64,000 nucleotides of DNA from Chloroflexota bacterium (GCA_009841405.1 VXLV01000093.1:1-64000), one strand, 5' to 3'; positions 17,362 through 28,000 are shown, counted from the first letter of the stretch. Numbers and translations are program-made. The notes: a model not told the origin generated them from the letters alone.

Positions 17362-18738
17362 ATGGCAAAAGCGCGCAGCGCCTTCGTATGTGCCAGTTGC
17401 GGCCGGCGCAGCCCGGCTTACTTCGGGCGCTGCCCGCAATGCGGCGAGTTCGGCACGATGAAGGAGCAGGTTGAGCAGAGGCGCCGCGGCCCCGACGTGG
17501 GCAGCGTCGCCCGCGGCCCTGGCGCTCCGTCGCCGCAGCGGCTCGGCGATATCGAAATGAGCGCGGACGCGCGCATCGCGCTGCCGATTGAAGAATTCAG
17601 CCGCGTGCTTGGCGGCGGCCTAGTGCCGGGCTCGCTGGTGCTGCTGGGCGGCGAGCCCGGCATTGGAAAATCCACGCTGGTCCTGGAGCTTTCGGCCAAG
17701 CTGGCGGCGGCGAGCGGCCCCGTCCTCTATGTCAGCGGCGAGGAGAGCGCGCGCCAGATCAAGCTGCGCGCCGAGCGTCTGGGCCTTGGCGCGCCTGACC
17801 TGTATTTGCTCACCGAGACCGATATCAGCGAGATCATCAGCCAGGCGCGGGCGCTGGATCCGGTGCTTGTCGTTATCGATTCGATTCAGACGACCCACGA
17901 CCCTGAGTTGAACTCGGCGCCCGGTTTGGTCGCGCAGGTGCGCCATTGCGCGACCGCCTTGCAGAAGCTGGCAAAGGGCAGCGGCCCCAGTATTCTCATG
18001 ATCGGCCACGTGACCAAGGACGGCAATATCGCCGGCCCGCGCGTCCTGGAGCATATCGTTGACGCCGTTCTCTACCTGGAAGGCGATCCCTTCCAGCAGT
18101 ATCGGTTGCTGCGCGGCGTCAAGAATCGCTTCGGCGCGACCAGCGAAGTCGGCGTCTTTGAGATGCGCGGCAGCGGCCTGGCGCAAGTGCCCAACCCGTC
18201 GGAGGCCTTTCTGGAAGAGCGCATGATTAACGCGGCCGGGTCCGCCATCGCCATCACGCTCGAAGGTACGCGCCCGCTGTTGGTCGAACTGCAGGCGCTG
18301 ACCAGTCCGTCGGCCTTTGGCAATCCACGGCGCACGCCCAATGGCATTGATCTGAATCGCCTGCTGCTGATCAGCGCCGTGTTGAGCAAACGCGTCGGTT
18401 TGAAACTCTGGGAGCAGGATATCTTTGTCAACGTGATTGGCGGGCTGCGGATCACCGAGCCGGCTTCGGATTTGGCGATGGCGCTGGCGATCGCGTCCAG
18501 CTATCACGATCGGGCGTTGCCGGCTGATCTCGCCATAGTCGGCGAGGTTGGGCTCAGCGGCGAAGTGCGCCGGGTCGGGCAACTGTCGGAGCGGCTGAAC
18601 GAGGCGCGGAAGATCGGCTTCAAACGCGCGCTTGTTCCCAAGCTGCGGCGGCGCGCCCGGGATTTTCCCGCCGACATCCAGCTTATTGAAGCGCGCAGTG
18701 TGCGGGAGGCGCTGCGCGCGGCGCTCTCGGGCGCTTGA
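17362..18738 (+). CDS. radA: DNA repair protein RadA (Sms)
   Basis: RecA-like ATPase of 458 residues, the usual length, acting in recombination intermediate processing. In order: N-terminal zinc ribbon CASCGRRSPAYFGRCPQCG, Walker A GGEPGIGKST, Walker B region LVVIDSIQT, RadA-specific KNRFGATSEVG, and a C-terminal Lon-like domain (IVGEVGLSGEVRRVGQL). GAGGA precedes the ATG by 9 nt. It lies 33 nt after the SGNH gene on the same strand and could be co-transcribed, though no functional link is evident. Confidence 0.95.
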   Translation: MAKARSAFVCASCGRRSPAYFGRCPQCGEFGTMKEQVEQRRRGPDVGSVARGPGAPSPQRLGDIEMSADARIALPIEEFSRVLGGGLVPGSLVLLGGEPGIGKSTLVLELSAKLAAASGPVLYVSGEESARQIKLRAERLGLGAPDLYLLTETDISEIISQARALDPVLVVIDSIQTTHDPELNSAPGLVAQVRHCATALQKLAKGSGPSILMIGHVTKDGNIAGPRVLEHIVDAVLYLEGDPFQQYRLLRGVKNRFGATSEVGVFEMRGSGLAQVPNPSEAFLEERMINAAGSAIAITLEGTRPLLVELQALTSPSAFGNPRRTPNGIDLNRLLLISAVLSKRVGLKLWEQDIFVNVIGGLRITEPASDLAMALAIASSYHDRALPADLAIVGEVGLSGEVRRVGQLSERLNEARKIGFKRALVPKLRRRARDFPADIQLIEARSVREALRAALSGA

Positions 18739-18888
18739 ATTTGCGACAAACCAAGCTAGAAATGCAAATGCCGTACCAACGAAATCCTCTATCACCACAG
18801 AGGAAAATGAGATTACAAAGCACTAATCGAAGGCAAGTAAGCGAAAACTATTCTCGCGAAACAGAATCCCCAAAATCATCGAGTGCGT

Positions 18889-18915
18889 GTAGGGGCGAGC
18901 CATTGGCTCGCCCGC
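18889..18915 (+). repeat. Short palindromic repeat, family A
   Basis: GTAGGGGCGAGCC-ATT-GGCTCGCCCGC. The ~30 nt upstream (GAATCCCCA...GAGTGCGT) also match the copy at 22677, so the repeat unit is longer at these two loci. Confidence 0.75.
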
Positions 18916-19049
18916 AAATCTCAAGATTTGTAGGACATGATTTGCAAGACTTACTCGCGTCTACTGAGGGCACAGATGCAGTCGTACTTTTTCTACCGAA
19001 ATCCAGACAGCCGTTCAACAGATGAAGACTTTTGCCGGGATACCATCAA

Positions 19050-19103
19050 TTCATTGCTTTACTCGGCGCCCTCTGTGTATCCTCTGTGTACTCTGTGGTA
19101 AGG
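19050..19103 (-). repeat. ACAGAG-type repeat, family B
   Basis: On the minus strand this reads CTTACCACAGAG with two further CACAGAGG units. It is nearly identical over ~54 nt to 63083-63136. Confidence 0.7.
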
Positions 19104-19128
19104 CTTGATGGTACACGACCGCGCTTGT

Positions 19129-20466
19129 TTAGGGGTATTTGCGGTTGAGCAGGCGGGCGTAGGGAATCGTCTCGCGGACGTGATTCAAGCCGCAGACCCA
19201 GGCGACCGTGCGCTCGATGCCGATGCCGAATCCGGCGTGCGGCACCGAGCCGAATCGCCGCAATTCCAGGTACCACTGGTAGGCTTCGCGGCCCAAGCCC
19301 ATCTGGTCGATATTCTTCGCCAGCAGGTCCAAGTCGTGGATGCGCTCGCTGCCGCCGATAATCTCGCCGTAACCCTCGGGCGCCAGCAGATCGACGCTTC
19401 GGCAGACCTCGGGCCGTCCCGCCACGGGCGACATATAAAAGGCTTTGACGGCCGTGGGGTAGTGGTAGACGAAGACCGGCTTGTCAAACATCTCGGCCAG
19501 CGCGGTTTCGTGCGGGCTGCCAAAGTCCTCGCCCCAGTCAATCGCCAACTCGGCGCGTTGCTGCGGGTCGTCCAGTTGGGCGTGTAGCGCCTGCAAGCGC
19601 GTCACCGCGTCATCGTAGCTGATGCGGGCGAAGGGCGCCGCAATCGCCTCCAGCTTGGCGGTATCGCGTTCGATGATGGCCAGCTCCCGCGGATGTTTCT
19701 CCAGCACGCGCTCGACGACGGCGCAGACCAGGCCTTCTTCGATGTCCATCAGTTCTTCGAGGGAGCAGAAGGCAATCTCCGGCTCAAGCATCCAGAATTC
19801 GATCAAGTGACGGCGCGTCTTGGATTTCTCGGCGCGGAAGGTCGGCCCGAAGCAGTAGACCTTGCCAAACGCCATGATATTGGCTTCGTTGTAGAGTTGG
19901 CCGGTCTGGGCGAGATAGGCGGTATCGCCAAAGTAATCGACATCGAAAAGCGTCGTCGTCTCTTCGCCGGCGGCGGGCGTGATGATGGGCGTGTCAACCA
20001 GCAGAAAGCCTTGATCGTCCAGCCAGTCGCGCATGGCTTTGATGATGGTGGCGCGGATGCGCAAGATTGCCCACTGTCGGTTGCTGCGCACCCAAAGGTG
20101 ACGATGATTCATCAGGAATTCGGTGCCGTGCTCCTTGGGCGTGATGGGATAGTCATCAGCTTGCTGCACCAACTCCAGCCGCTGGATGCCTATTTCGTAG
20201 CCGCCGGGGAAGCCGGGCGCGCGCTCGTCGGCGCGAACCGTGCCGGTAATGATCACTGACGACTCTTGCGAGAGCGAGCGGGCGATTTCAAATTCGTCCG
20301 GGGCCATCTCTCGTTTGAAGGCGACGCACTGCGCTTGCCCGCTGCCATCGCGCAGCAGAATGAATTGCAGGCGACCTTTGCCGGTCCGGTTGTAGACCCA
20401 GCCCCGAACTGTGACCTCCTCGCCGTCGTAGTCAGCGATGTCTTTGATTTGCATGACCTTGGTCAC
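19129..20466 (-). CDS. asnS: Asparaginyl-tRNA synthetase
   Basis: Class IIb aminoacyl-tRNA synthetase of 445 residues that charges tRNA-Asn in the cytoplasm. An N-terminal OB-fold ([24 protein letters not shown]) precedes the catalytic core. Motif 2 is [21 protein letters not shown] and motif 3 is [15 protein letters not shown], with the AsnRS-like ending [15 protein letters not shown]. The ORF track begins at a TTG abutting AAGGAA. GTG 20466, 7 nt after AAGGA, is a better start. An extended -10 promoter lies at 20506-20514. Confidence 0.93.
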   Translation of the reverse strand: MTKVMQIKDIADYDGEEVTVRGWVYNRTGKGRLQFILLRDGSGQAQCVAFKREMAPDEFEIARSLSQESSVIITGTVRADERAPGFPGGYEIGIQRLELVQQADDYPITPKEHGTEFLMNHRHLWVRSNRQWAILRIRATIIKAMRDWLDDQGFLLVDTPIITPAAGEETTTLFDVDYFGDTAYLAQTGQLYNEANIMAFGKVYCFGPTFRAEKSKTRRHLIEFWMLEPEIAFCSLEELMDIEEGLVCAVVERVLEKHPRELAIIERDTAKLEAIAAPFARISYDDAVTRLQALHAQLDDPQQRAELAIDWGEDFGSPHETALAEMFDKPVFVYHYPTAVKAFYMSPVAGRPEVCRSVDLLAPEGYGEIIGGSERIHDLDLLAKNIDQMGLGREAYQWYLELRRFGSVPHAGFGIGIERTVAWVCGLNHVRETIPYARLLNRKYP

Positions 20467-20505
20467 TGGCAATTCCTTGCTTCTTGATTTGGCTGCGCCA
20501 GCGCG

Positions 20506-20514
20506 ATTATAGCA
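20506..20514 (-). promoter_or_regulatory. Extended -10 promoter of asnS
   Basis: On the minus strand TGCTATAAT is a perfect extended -10 element. Transcription would start near 20499, about 33 nt before the GTG start. No good -35 is seen. Confidence 0.55.
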
Positions 20515-20554
20515 TAGGCGTCAAACCGGATTGCTACGCCAGCCCGTCGGCCGT

Positions 20555-21454
20555 TCAGACTTGCAGCCAAAGACTTCCGCCGCCGATTCCCTGGCTGCCA
20601 GGGAGGCTGCGTTCCATGAGCGCGGGGTGTCGACTGGTCATAAAACTGTTGGCGAACAGTATGCGCGTCCGTCGATTGTGCATCAGGTATGCTTGAATCA
20701 GATATTGCTCATTCCAGAACATACGCCTGTCTTCGAGCCAACTGCGCGGATATTCGAAAGGTAGGAATATGTCATGAAAATGCACGATTACGCCTTTCTG
20801 CAGGCGCGGCAGAACCTCCAACACCAGATAGCAGACGTCACTACCCAATTTGACGACGTGCGAGCTATCGATAAACAAGATGTCATTTTTCTGCAGCTTG
20901 TCAAAGAAAGACAACTCCACAGCTTGAACCATGCGCTTGATCAGGCGGATCTCGGCCGCCAGCGATTTCAGATAGTCATTGGCGTAAGGTTCAATTGCCA
21001 AGACCTCGGTATCGCCATTTAGCGCGGCGGCGTTGGCGGCTACCAGAGTCGAAAAGCCGGCGCCGACCTCGATGATTCTCCGCGGCTGAAAATGGCGAAT
21101 CACGCCGTGATATACTGCCGGGTCGTGCCCCACAAATTCCAGACGGTCGCCTGCAAATTGTCCCTCCGTCTGGAAACGTTGGAAGAATTCGTGGTATTCC
21201 GCGGCGTAAGAAGACAGAGCTTCACGGAGCAGTTGCAGCTGCGATTCTTCGTTCCAGTCAATGCCGGCCATCGCTGATTCGGGTCGATAAGTCTCGTCCA
21301 GCGTCCGGGTGTCCGGAATAGGCTGGTAGAAGTGCACCGGGGTAACGTGGTAACCTCGCGATTCGACATAGCGCCACAGCTCCGGATTGTGATAGATGAA
21401 GCGCAAGCGAGGCGCCATCCATCGGACCAGATGCTTGATTATCAGCTGCTTCAT
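20555..21454 (-). CDS. Class I SAM-dependent methyltransferase
   Basis: Protein of 299 residues with a Rossmann methyltransferase core. Motif I is RIIEVGAGFST (near 135-145), the acidic strand 2 end is VLAIEPYAN, and NDILFIDSSHVVKLG and GVIVHFHDIFLPF follow. This pattern is seen in Methyltransf_24-like enzymes often encoded in glycan or secondary-metabolite loci. The substrate is unknown. The start has GAGG 9 nt upstream and lies 20 nt after the Sua5 gene on the same strand, so the two are likely co-transcribed. Confidence 0.82.
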   Translation of the reverse strand: MKQLIIKHLVRWMAPRLRFIYHNPELWRYVESRGYHVTPVHFYQPIPDTRTLDETYRPESAMAGIDWNEESQLQLLREALSSYAAEYHEFFQRFQTEGQFAGDRLEFVGHDPAVYHGVIRHFQPRRIIEVGAGFSTLVAANAAALNGDTEVLAIEPYANDYLKSLAAEIRLIKRMVQAVELSFFDKLQKNDILFIDSSHVVKLGSDVCYLVLEVLPRLQKGVIVHFHDIFLPFEYPRSWLEDRRMFWNEQYLIQAYLMHNRRTRILFANSFMTSRHPALMERSLPGSQGIGGGSLWLQV

Positions 21455-21474
21455 GACGCTCTGCCTCTTGCGGG

Positions 21475-22569
21475 CTAGGCTTCGATAAGCGTTCCCTCAG
21501 CGGCGCGCAGCAGCCGGTCCCAGACTGCCAGGCCCAAGCCATGTTTCTCCGGCGCGCGCGCAAGGATCAGGTCGACGCCGGCGCTGTCCAGGGCGCGCAT
21601 GGCGGCGAACAGGCGCAGCGCGCTTTGCGCGACATCGCGGCCCAGGCATTCGACGGCGACATCGAGGTCGGCGAACGCGGCGGCATCGGCATTGCTTAGT
21701 ATCAAGCCGACGCGCCTATTGCCGGCGATCTCCGCGCGCATGGCGGCGTAGACCGCGGTATCGTCGCTGCCCTGGAATAGCAGAAGCCGGGCGCGCGGCG
21801 AGTAATGTTTTAGCAGCGTGCCGGGCGCCGGCGCGGCGTCGTCCTCGCGCAGGAAGCGCGGCTCGAAGCGCAAGTCGGGGATGATCTGTCGTAGCGCTTC
21901 CAATGGCACGCCGCCCGGCCGCAGCAGTCGCGGCGGATTGTCCACGAGGCTGAGGATGGTGGATTCCAGGCCGATTGCCGTCGGGCCGGCGTCCAGCAGC
22001 ATATCGAAATCGCCAGCGAGGTCGTCAAGGACATGCTGAGCGGTCGTTGGGCTGGGACGGCTGAAGCGGTTGGCGCTGGGCGCGGCGATTGGGACGCCGG
22101 CGGCTTCGATCAGGGCTACGGCGACGGCGTGATCGGGCATGCGCGCCGCTACCGTGTCCAGACCGGCGGTCAGGTTGGCTGGTACTTTGTGCGACTTCTC
22201 CAGCACCAGGGTCAGCGGGCCGGGCCAGAAGCGGCGGCAGAGCTCATGCGCCTGCTCGGGCACAGCGCGCGCGAGTTCATCGAGTTGGGCGCGGCGGGCG
22301 ATATGCGCGATTAGCGGGTCGCTGGCCGGGCGTCCTTTGGCGCGGAAGATCCCGGCGACGGCGCCTGCGTCCCAGGCGTTGGCGCCCAGGCCGTAGACCG
22401 TCTCCGTGGGAAAGGCGACCAAGCCGCCGGCCTGGATTGCAGCAGCGGCGATGGCAATGTCGCCCGCGTCCGGCTGAGTCGCGCCGACGCGAAGATGCTG
22501 GAATACCTTCGGTATCGTGTCGGATGCTTGCTTCAAGATGCCGCCTCGCGCCTGTTGTCGCGCTTGCAT
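21475..22569 (-). CDS. sua5: Threonylcarbamoyl-AMP synthase (Sua5/YwlC type)
   Basis: Enzyme that makes threonylcarbamoyl-AMP from Thr, bicarbonate and ATP for the t6A37 modification of ANN-decoding tRNAs. The YrdC domain shows GGLVAFPTETVYGLGANA, KGRPASDPLIAHI, RFWPGPLTLVLE and APSANRFSRPSPTT. The C-terminal ~120 residues form the Sua5 domain (RLLLFQGSD, LDSAGVDLILARAPE). The start was moved to ATG 22569. A TTG 33 nt further in, behind GAGGCGG, is an equally plausible start. First gene of a pair with the methyltransferase. Confidence 0.92.
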   Translation of the reverse strand: MQARQQARGGILKQASDTIPKVFQHLRVGATQPDAGDIAIAAAAIQAGGLVAFPTETVYGLGANAWDAGAVAGIFRAKGRPASDPLIAHIARRAQLDELARAVPEQAHELCRRFWPGPLTLVLEKSHKVPANLTAGLDTVAARMPDHAVAVALIEAAGVPIAAPSANRFSRPSPTTAQHVLDDLAGDFDMLLDAGPTAIGLESTILSLVDNPPRLLRPGGVPLEALRQIIPDLRFEPRFLREDDAAPAPGTLLKHYSPRARLLLFQGSDDTAVYAAMRAEIAGNRRVGLILSNADAAAFADLDVAVECLGRDVAQSALRLFAAMRALDSAGVDLILARAPEKHGLGLAVWDRLLRAAEGTLIEA

Positions 22570-22676
22570 TCTACCACGCCGCTGTCGCCAAGCGGCGGCG
22601 ATTCTGATGTGAATGCAGCGAACATCGCGCAATTATGCCCTTCGCGAACCAGAATCCCCAATATCATCGAGTGCGT

Positions 22677-22808
22677 GTAGGGGCGACCAACCTGGTCGCC
22701 CGCGTATGCGAAGAGAGTTGACTGCGGGCGACTTGATAAGTCGCCCCTACGGCATTCAGAGAGGAGGAGAAGTCGTGACGCGTGGGCGACTCACAGAGTC
22801 GCCCCTAC
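22677..22808. repeat. Cluster of three family A palindromic repeats
   Basis: Copies lie at 22677-22703 (GTAGGGGCGACC orientation), 22724-22750 and 22782-22808 (both in the opposite orientation, ending TCGCCCCTAC). Their stem cores differ (ACC/GGT, ACTT/AAGT, ACTC/GAGT) but each remains self-complementary. They fill the 22570-22914 gap between sua5 and the SDR gene; nothing else is recognised there. Confidence 0.8.
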
Positions 22809-22914
22809 GTCTTTGGCGGGGTGGAGTTGTGAGAGGTGGGCGGGCACAGGTTTAGGTTCCCATCATTGTTGCGCATTATAATGAGGGCAGGCGTGGACGC
22901 GAAGGAGGGCGGAA

Positions 22915-23868
22915 ATGACGATCTTGGTGACCGGCGCGGCCGGCTATCTGGGCAACCAAACCGTGAAGAAACTGGTCGCGCAGGGGCGGCCGGTGCGGGC
23001 GCTGGCGCGCAGGCGGGCGAAGGCGGCGCTGCGACTGGCCGATGTCGCCGGGCAGATCGAGATTGTCGATGGCGATGTCACGCGCCCGGAGAGCCTGGCG
23101 CCGGCCATGCGCGATGTTAGCGCCGTGATCCACTTTGTCGCCATCGCTATGGAAAAGGGCGGGCAGACTTACGAATCGGTCAACTACCAGGGCACGGTCA
23201 ATGTGCTGCAAGCGGCGGAATCGGCCGGCGTAAGACGTTTCATCAATATGAGCCAGAACGGCGCCAGCAGCGCGCTGCCGTATCGTTTCCTGGCCAGCAA
23301 AGGCCGCGCGCAAGAATACGTCGCCGCTTCGGACATGGAGTGGACGGCGCTGCGGCCCTCGGCCATATTCGGCCCGCAGGACGAGTTCTTCAACTCATTC
23401 GCGCGCCTGCTCAAAATCACGCCGCTGATTTTCCCGCTGATCGGCGGCGGCAAGGCGGTATTCCAGCCGGTGTCGGTTTACGATGTGGTGGAAGCGGTGG
23501 TCCGCTGCCTGGACGATGCGGGCACGATCGGCGCGGAATTGGCGCTGGGCGGGCCCGAGGTGCTGACGCTCGGCGAAATTGAGCGCCGCGTCATGGCTGC
23601 GCTCGGCGCTCGGCGGCTGCTTGTGCCTGTGCCGGTGGCGCTGCTGCGGCCCGCTGTGCGGGTGATGCAGGCGCTCTTGCCGGGCTCGCCGGTCAGCACG
23701 AGTCTGCTTGATCTGCTGGCTGTGCCAAATACCGTGCCGGACAACGCGCTGGTCAAGCGCTTCGGCATGACGCCGATTCCATTCGCCGGCGAGCACATCC
23801 AGTATTTGAATGACAATACGCTGGGCGATACCTTGGCCATATTCTTGCGGAACGCAACCGTCAATTGA
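22915..23868 (+). CDS. Atypical SDR / NAD(P)-binding epimerase-like protein (NDUFA9-type)
   Basis: Protein of 317 residues with an N-terminal Rossmann fold (VTGAAGYLGNQTV) and a family pattern resembling NDUFA9-like or NmrA-like atypical SDRs. Visible stretches are ALARRRAKA, VDGDVTRPESL, NYQGTVNVLQAAESAGVRRFI and LRPSAIFGPQDEF. The classical YxxxK is not clear, since the position reads YRFLASKG. Such proteins bind NAD(P)H and act as reductases, chaperones or sensors; no specific role can be assigned. AAGGAGG precedes the ATG by 7 nt. Its stop codon lies in the 8-bp palindrome TCAATTGA that also holds the stop of the convergent glycosyltransferase. Confidence 0.82.
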   Translation: MTILVTGAAGYLGNQTVKKLVAQGRPVRALARRRAKAALRLADVAGQIEIVDGDVTRPESLAPAMRDVSAVIHFVAIAMEKGGQTYESVNYQGTVNVLQAAESAGVRRFINMSQNGASSALPYRFLASKGRAQEYVAASDMEWTALRPSAIFGPQDEFFNSFARLLKITPLIFPLIGGGKAVFQPVSVYDVVEAVVRCLDDAGTIGAELALGGPEVLTLGEIERRVMAALGARRLLVPVPVALLRPAVRVMQALLPGSPVSTSLLDLLAVPNTVPDNALVKRFGMTPIPFAGEHIQYLNDNTLGDTLAIFLRNATVN

Positions 23869-25003
23869 GGCGCAGCAGGTCATCGAAATAGCGCTTTTGC
23901 GCGGCGGCGGTCGCGCTGGCGGAGAAGCGGACGGTGGCGTGCTCGGCCGCGGCCCAGCCCATTTGGTGGCGCAAGTCGCCCTCGCGCAGCAGGCGCAGCA
24001 CCTGGGCGGCCATGGCGGCGACGTCGCCGCTGTCGACGAGGAAGCCGGTGACGTTATCCAGGATCGTCTCGGAGGGGCCGCCGCGCCGGCTGCTCACGAC
24101 GGGCCGGCCGCAAGCCATCGCTTCGAGATTGGCGATGCCGTAACTTTCGAAATCGGAAGCGCAGACGACGACATCGGCCGCGGCGTAGACCGACTCGACA
24201 TCGGCGCGGAAGCCGATGTAATGCAGGCGGTCGCGCAGCAGCGGGCTGGCCTGCGCGCGTTCCAGCATTTGGTCGCGGTAGCGTTGGTCAGCGGCGACGC
24301 CGAAGACATCGTCGCCGGCGATGATGAATTGCGTCTGCGGCGCTTCCGCCAGGACCAACTCCGCCATGGCCTGGAAAGTGTGGTGGCCCTTGACCCGCTG
24401 GAAGCGCGCCGCCATCGCCACCACGAGCGCGTCCTGGCGCAGGCCCAGTTCGCGGCGCAGCGCGGCGCCATCGAGGCGCGGATGAAAGCGGCTCGTGTCG
24501 ATGCCGGTGTAGATCACGGGCAGTTGTTCAGGCGGCATGAAGGGCGGCTCGCCCAGAAAGCCGGCGCGGATGGCTTTGGAGCGCGCGACGGTCGACTGGC
24601 CGCGGAAGAACGCGCGCTGCCAGGGCTTGGGTCGGAACCACCAGCCCCAGACTGTCCAGCACAGCGGTACGCCGGCCCGGCCCGCGGCCGGCGCGATCAT
24701 GGGGAGGGTGTGGTAGTCGGCGTGTACCAGGTCGATTCTTTCGCGAACCAGTAAGTCGGTGAAACGCCTGACGACTGGGAAACGCGCCCAGAGCGCCGGT
24801 ATGAACCAGGTTGACGCGCCGCGGTAGGCGATGATATGCATCTGCCGGCCGGCTTGACGCCAACGTTGCCCGAGCGGGCCGTCGCGCGGCAGCAGCAGCC
24901 GGCAATCGTATTCGCTGGGCGGCAGGGCATCGGCCAGCGTCAGCAGGTCGGTTTCGCCGCCGCCCAGCCCGCGATACCAGGATGTGAACAGAATTCGCTT
25001 CAT
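23861..25003 (-). CDS. GT4-type glycosyltransferase
   Basis: Cytoplasmic GT-B glycosyltransferase of 380 residues. [27 protein letters not shown] is the typical N-terminal lobe start. The C-terminal nucleotide-sugar lobe shows VVVCASDFESYGIANLEAMACGRPVVSSRRGG with the E-x7-E pattern. ATG 25003 overlaps the stop of the TIR-WD40 gene as ATGA, so translation is probably coupled and the longer track ORF is wrong. Donor and acceptor sugars are unknown. No polysaccharide cluster surrounds it, and the link to a TIR protein is unusual. Confidence 0.87.
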   Translation of the reverse strand: MKRILFTSWYRGLGGGETDLLTLADALPPSEYDCRLLLPRDGPLGQRWRQAGRQMHIIAYRGASTWFIPALWARFPVVRRFTDLLVRERIDLVHADYHTLPMIAPAAGRAGVPLCWTVWGWWFRPKPWQRAFFRGQSTVARSKAIRAGFLGEPPFMPPEQLPVIYTGIDTSRFHPRLDGAALRRELGLRQDALVVAMAARFQRVKGHHTFQAMAELVLAEAPQTQFIIAGDDVFGVAADQRYRDQMLERAQASPLLRDRLHYIGFRADVESVYAAADVVVCASDFESYGIANLEAMACGRPVVSSRRGGPSETILDNVTGFLVDSGDVAAMAAQVLRLLREGDLRHQMGWAAAEHATVRFSASATAAAQKRYFDDLLRLN

Positions 25004-28000
25004 GGGGATTGCTCGCAGAGCGGCAGCACGAGGTACTGCTCGCGTTCGGCGCAAGTCAAATCGCGGGGCGGGTGCTGGGCTTCGATCCGCCGCAGCAGAT
25101 CGGCCGGGCTTTCCACCTGCCACAGGCGGGCGCTGCCGTTATCGTCGATGGTCAAGAAGCGCTGGGCATCGGCGCTGTGGCTGTAGCCGGCGACAGGCTG
25201 CGCCTGGACGAATTGCTGGTCAAGGGCGGCGGCGGCGGTATCCCAGACGGTCAGGTCCGCGCCCGATGACGCGAGCAGCAAGCCATGCTGCGGCAGCAAA
25301 CGCAGCGATTGAATCCCGGCAGCGCCCAGCGGCAGCGTATGCAGAACCTGGCCGGATGCTGTGCCGACGATCTGCAGCGCGCCCGTTCGCAGCGCCAGCA
25401 GCAGGAATTGGCCGTCAGGCGACAGCTCGCCATATTCCACATTCAAGTAAGTGTGGCGGCGGACGGCGTTGTCGGCGATTTTGACCGCCGTGAGACCAGC
25501 CAGGCCGCTTTCTATGCGCAGGAAAAAGTACAACGTTTCGCCATCGGCGCTAAAGGCCAGGTCGAGGTCCGCAGCCGCCGCAGCGCCCAGCGGATATGCG
25601 CCCAAGGCTTCTGCGCTGGCGGAATCCCAGAGCAGGACGCGCTGGGCATGGAGGGTGGCGAAATGCGCGCCGCCGGCCGCGAATGCGACGCCCAGGGGCG
25701 GGCCTTCGCCGCCGCCGCTTAAACGCGCGGGCGAGTCGCTCTCCGTCCGCAGCAGCCAGAGCGCGCCGTCGGCATGCGCGAGCAGCAGTTCGCCCTCCGA
25801 GGAGAGACGCATCCAGAGCGCGGCGTCCCAATCGGCGGGCCAAGCGCGCAGTTCGTCGCCCGTCTCAATGTCGTTGACCGTGATGCGGTCGTCGATCGCG
25901 AGCGCGAAGAAAGCGCCGGCGCTGCTGACCAGGCGCGCCTCGTATTGGCTGACGATCTCGCCGGCGTCGCCGTCACTCCAAGGACGCAGGGTCGCGCCGT
26001 TTTCGTGCGCCAGCAGCAGGGTGTTGCCGCTGGGGCTGAGCGCCGTGCCGGGCAGTGCGCTGGGGAAGGTCGCCTTCGGCGCCGCCCGGCGCTGGTTCAG
26101 GCGCCACAAAAAGACGCTGCCATCAGTAGAGCGGCCGACGACGGCGCCCCCGTCCGCGCTGAGGTCGACTTCAATGAGCGCTTGCGGCGCCGCGCCAATC
26201 TCGCGCAAGAGCCTGCCGTCAGCGCTGGACCAAACGACGATGCGATGGTCGCGCGTTGCGGACAGAAGCGTGCTCGCGTCGAGGAAGTCGGCGGTGGCCA
26301 GGCTCGCGGCCAGCTCGTCCTCAAAGCTGCCGACAAGGCTGCCGTCGCTCGTCTTAATCAAGGCGGCGCGCTGCCCGCCGTCGCTGGCGCGGACGCCCAA
26401 TAGCGCCAGGTCCTCGTGGAAGGCGATGAAGAGCAGTTCGTCGGTGGCGGCGGTCAAATCGCCGCCGGATAGCAGGGACCAGTTGAAGCCCGCGGTTACG
26501 GTCGTGATCGCATCGCCCGAGGCCAGGTCCCAGAGGGTGAGATCGCCGGTATGGGGGTCGTTGGGGTAGGCGGGCAAGCTGCGACCGCCGCTGTAGCCGA
26601 TGCCGACGTCGGCGTCGTAGCCGCGGTAGACGCGCGCGCGCGCGACGGGTTCCAGGGCCTCGGCCGTAAACTGGCGGATTTGCGCGCGGCCGCCAGCCTC
26701 GGTCCGGGCGATTAGCTGGCCGCCGTCGGCCGTTGCCAGCAGTTCGCTGATCGTCAGCGTCTCATTCGCCTGAGTCGCCAGGAACGCCAGCTCCTCGCCG
26801 CGCTCGCTGTCCCAGGCCACCAGTAGCGGGTCAGCGCCCGCGCTGAAGAGCTTGTCGCCGGAGGGACTAAAGGCGAGCGCGGTGACGGCGGCCTGATGCC
26901 GCTGCAGCCGATGGATTGCCGCGCCGGATTGGACGGCGCGAATGACGAGCTCGCCCGAGGCGGCGCCGGTGGCCAGCAGACGCCCGTCGGGGCTGTAGGC
27001 CAGGGCGGTGATGGGCGCGGCGCCCGCGGGCACTTCGCGCCGCAGCGTCCAGCTCCCGCCGTCAAAGATTTGCAGCGTGTCCGCAGACTGTGGAACGATA
27101 GCGAAGCCGCCGCCAACCGGCTGAAACGCCAGCAGCGCGACATCATCCAGGGTGAGGCTGCCGCCGCTGGCCACCGCCCGCCGCAAGACGCGATAAGCCG
27201 GCTTTGGATCTTCCAAGGCGTCTTTCGCCGTCCAGGCCAAAGCCAGCGCGAGTTCGCTGTCGCCGGCCGCCAAGGCGGTTTCGGCAGCGCGCGCGAGGCG
27301 CATGGCGTCGGCGTCGCGCGCCAGTTGATAGACCTCAGTGGCGCGCGCGCTGGTGGCGATGGCTTGGGCCGTGCCTGCGGCGTATGCGGCTTGCGTGGCC
27401 GCGGCCGCTTCGGCTTGCGCGGTTTGCATGACGGAGTCGGCGATGCTTTCGCTGGTGGCGGCCAGCAGATCGACCAGGCCGACGGCGCTGTCGCTGGCGG
27501 CCGTGGCGGCTGCCGCGGTCAGCGCCAATTGCGCGCGCGCGGCGCTGGTTTGGGCGGCCGCCGCCTGCGCCGCGGCATTGGCGTCAAGCGCGGCCCGCAG
27601 CGCGATAAATACGCCGACCAGCAGGATAACGACCAGCAGCGCCAGGCTCAGCCGCGCGAAGGGAATTGCCGTTCGGCTTGGGGCGCGCTGACGGCGGCTG
27701 CCGTGAATGTACTCCACCAGCAGCGGCGAGGGTTTGACCGTTCGGAGGGTGTCGTTGGTCAGCCACTTGCGGGCTTCAAAGACGCGTTCGGGCGGCAGCA
27801 GTTGGCTGGGCCGGCGGCCGCGGCGCTGCCAGCGATCGGCGGCCACCAGCAACTCGGTGTGGAGCCGCACCTCGTAATCGACCGCCATATAGTGGCGCGC
27901 TTCTTCGACGCGGTCGGCCAGATGGTCTTGCTCCCGGAAGAAGACGTAGGGGTGGTCGGCGACGGCGGGATGCACGTCGACCTCAATGTCCTCGTCCAGG

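Larger units (their letters stand above)
18739..19128. other. Repeat-filled intergenic region
   Basis: 390 nt between radA and the end of asnS. It holds one family A palindromic repeat (18889-18915) preceded by a longer flank shared with 22650-22680. Two oppositely oriented ACAGAG-type segments (near 18795 and at 19050-19103) also lie here. Track ORFs here are translations of repeats. Confidence 0.6.

Noticed and set aside
19046-19276. 76-aa ORF ending LTTEYTEDTQRAPSKAMN
   Set aside because: The C-terminal string is the translation of the ACAGAG repeat and the rest is antisense to asnS. The same peptide appears at 63080.
22677-22808. Possible CRISPR array (three similar units)
   Set aside because: The units alternate in orientation, are palindromic, irregularly spaced and recur elsewhere singly; no cas genes are present.
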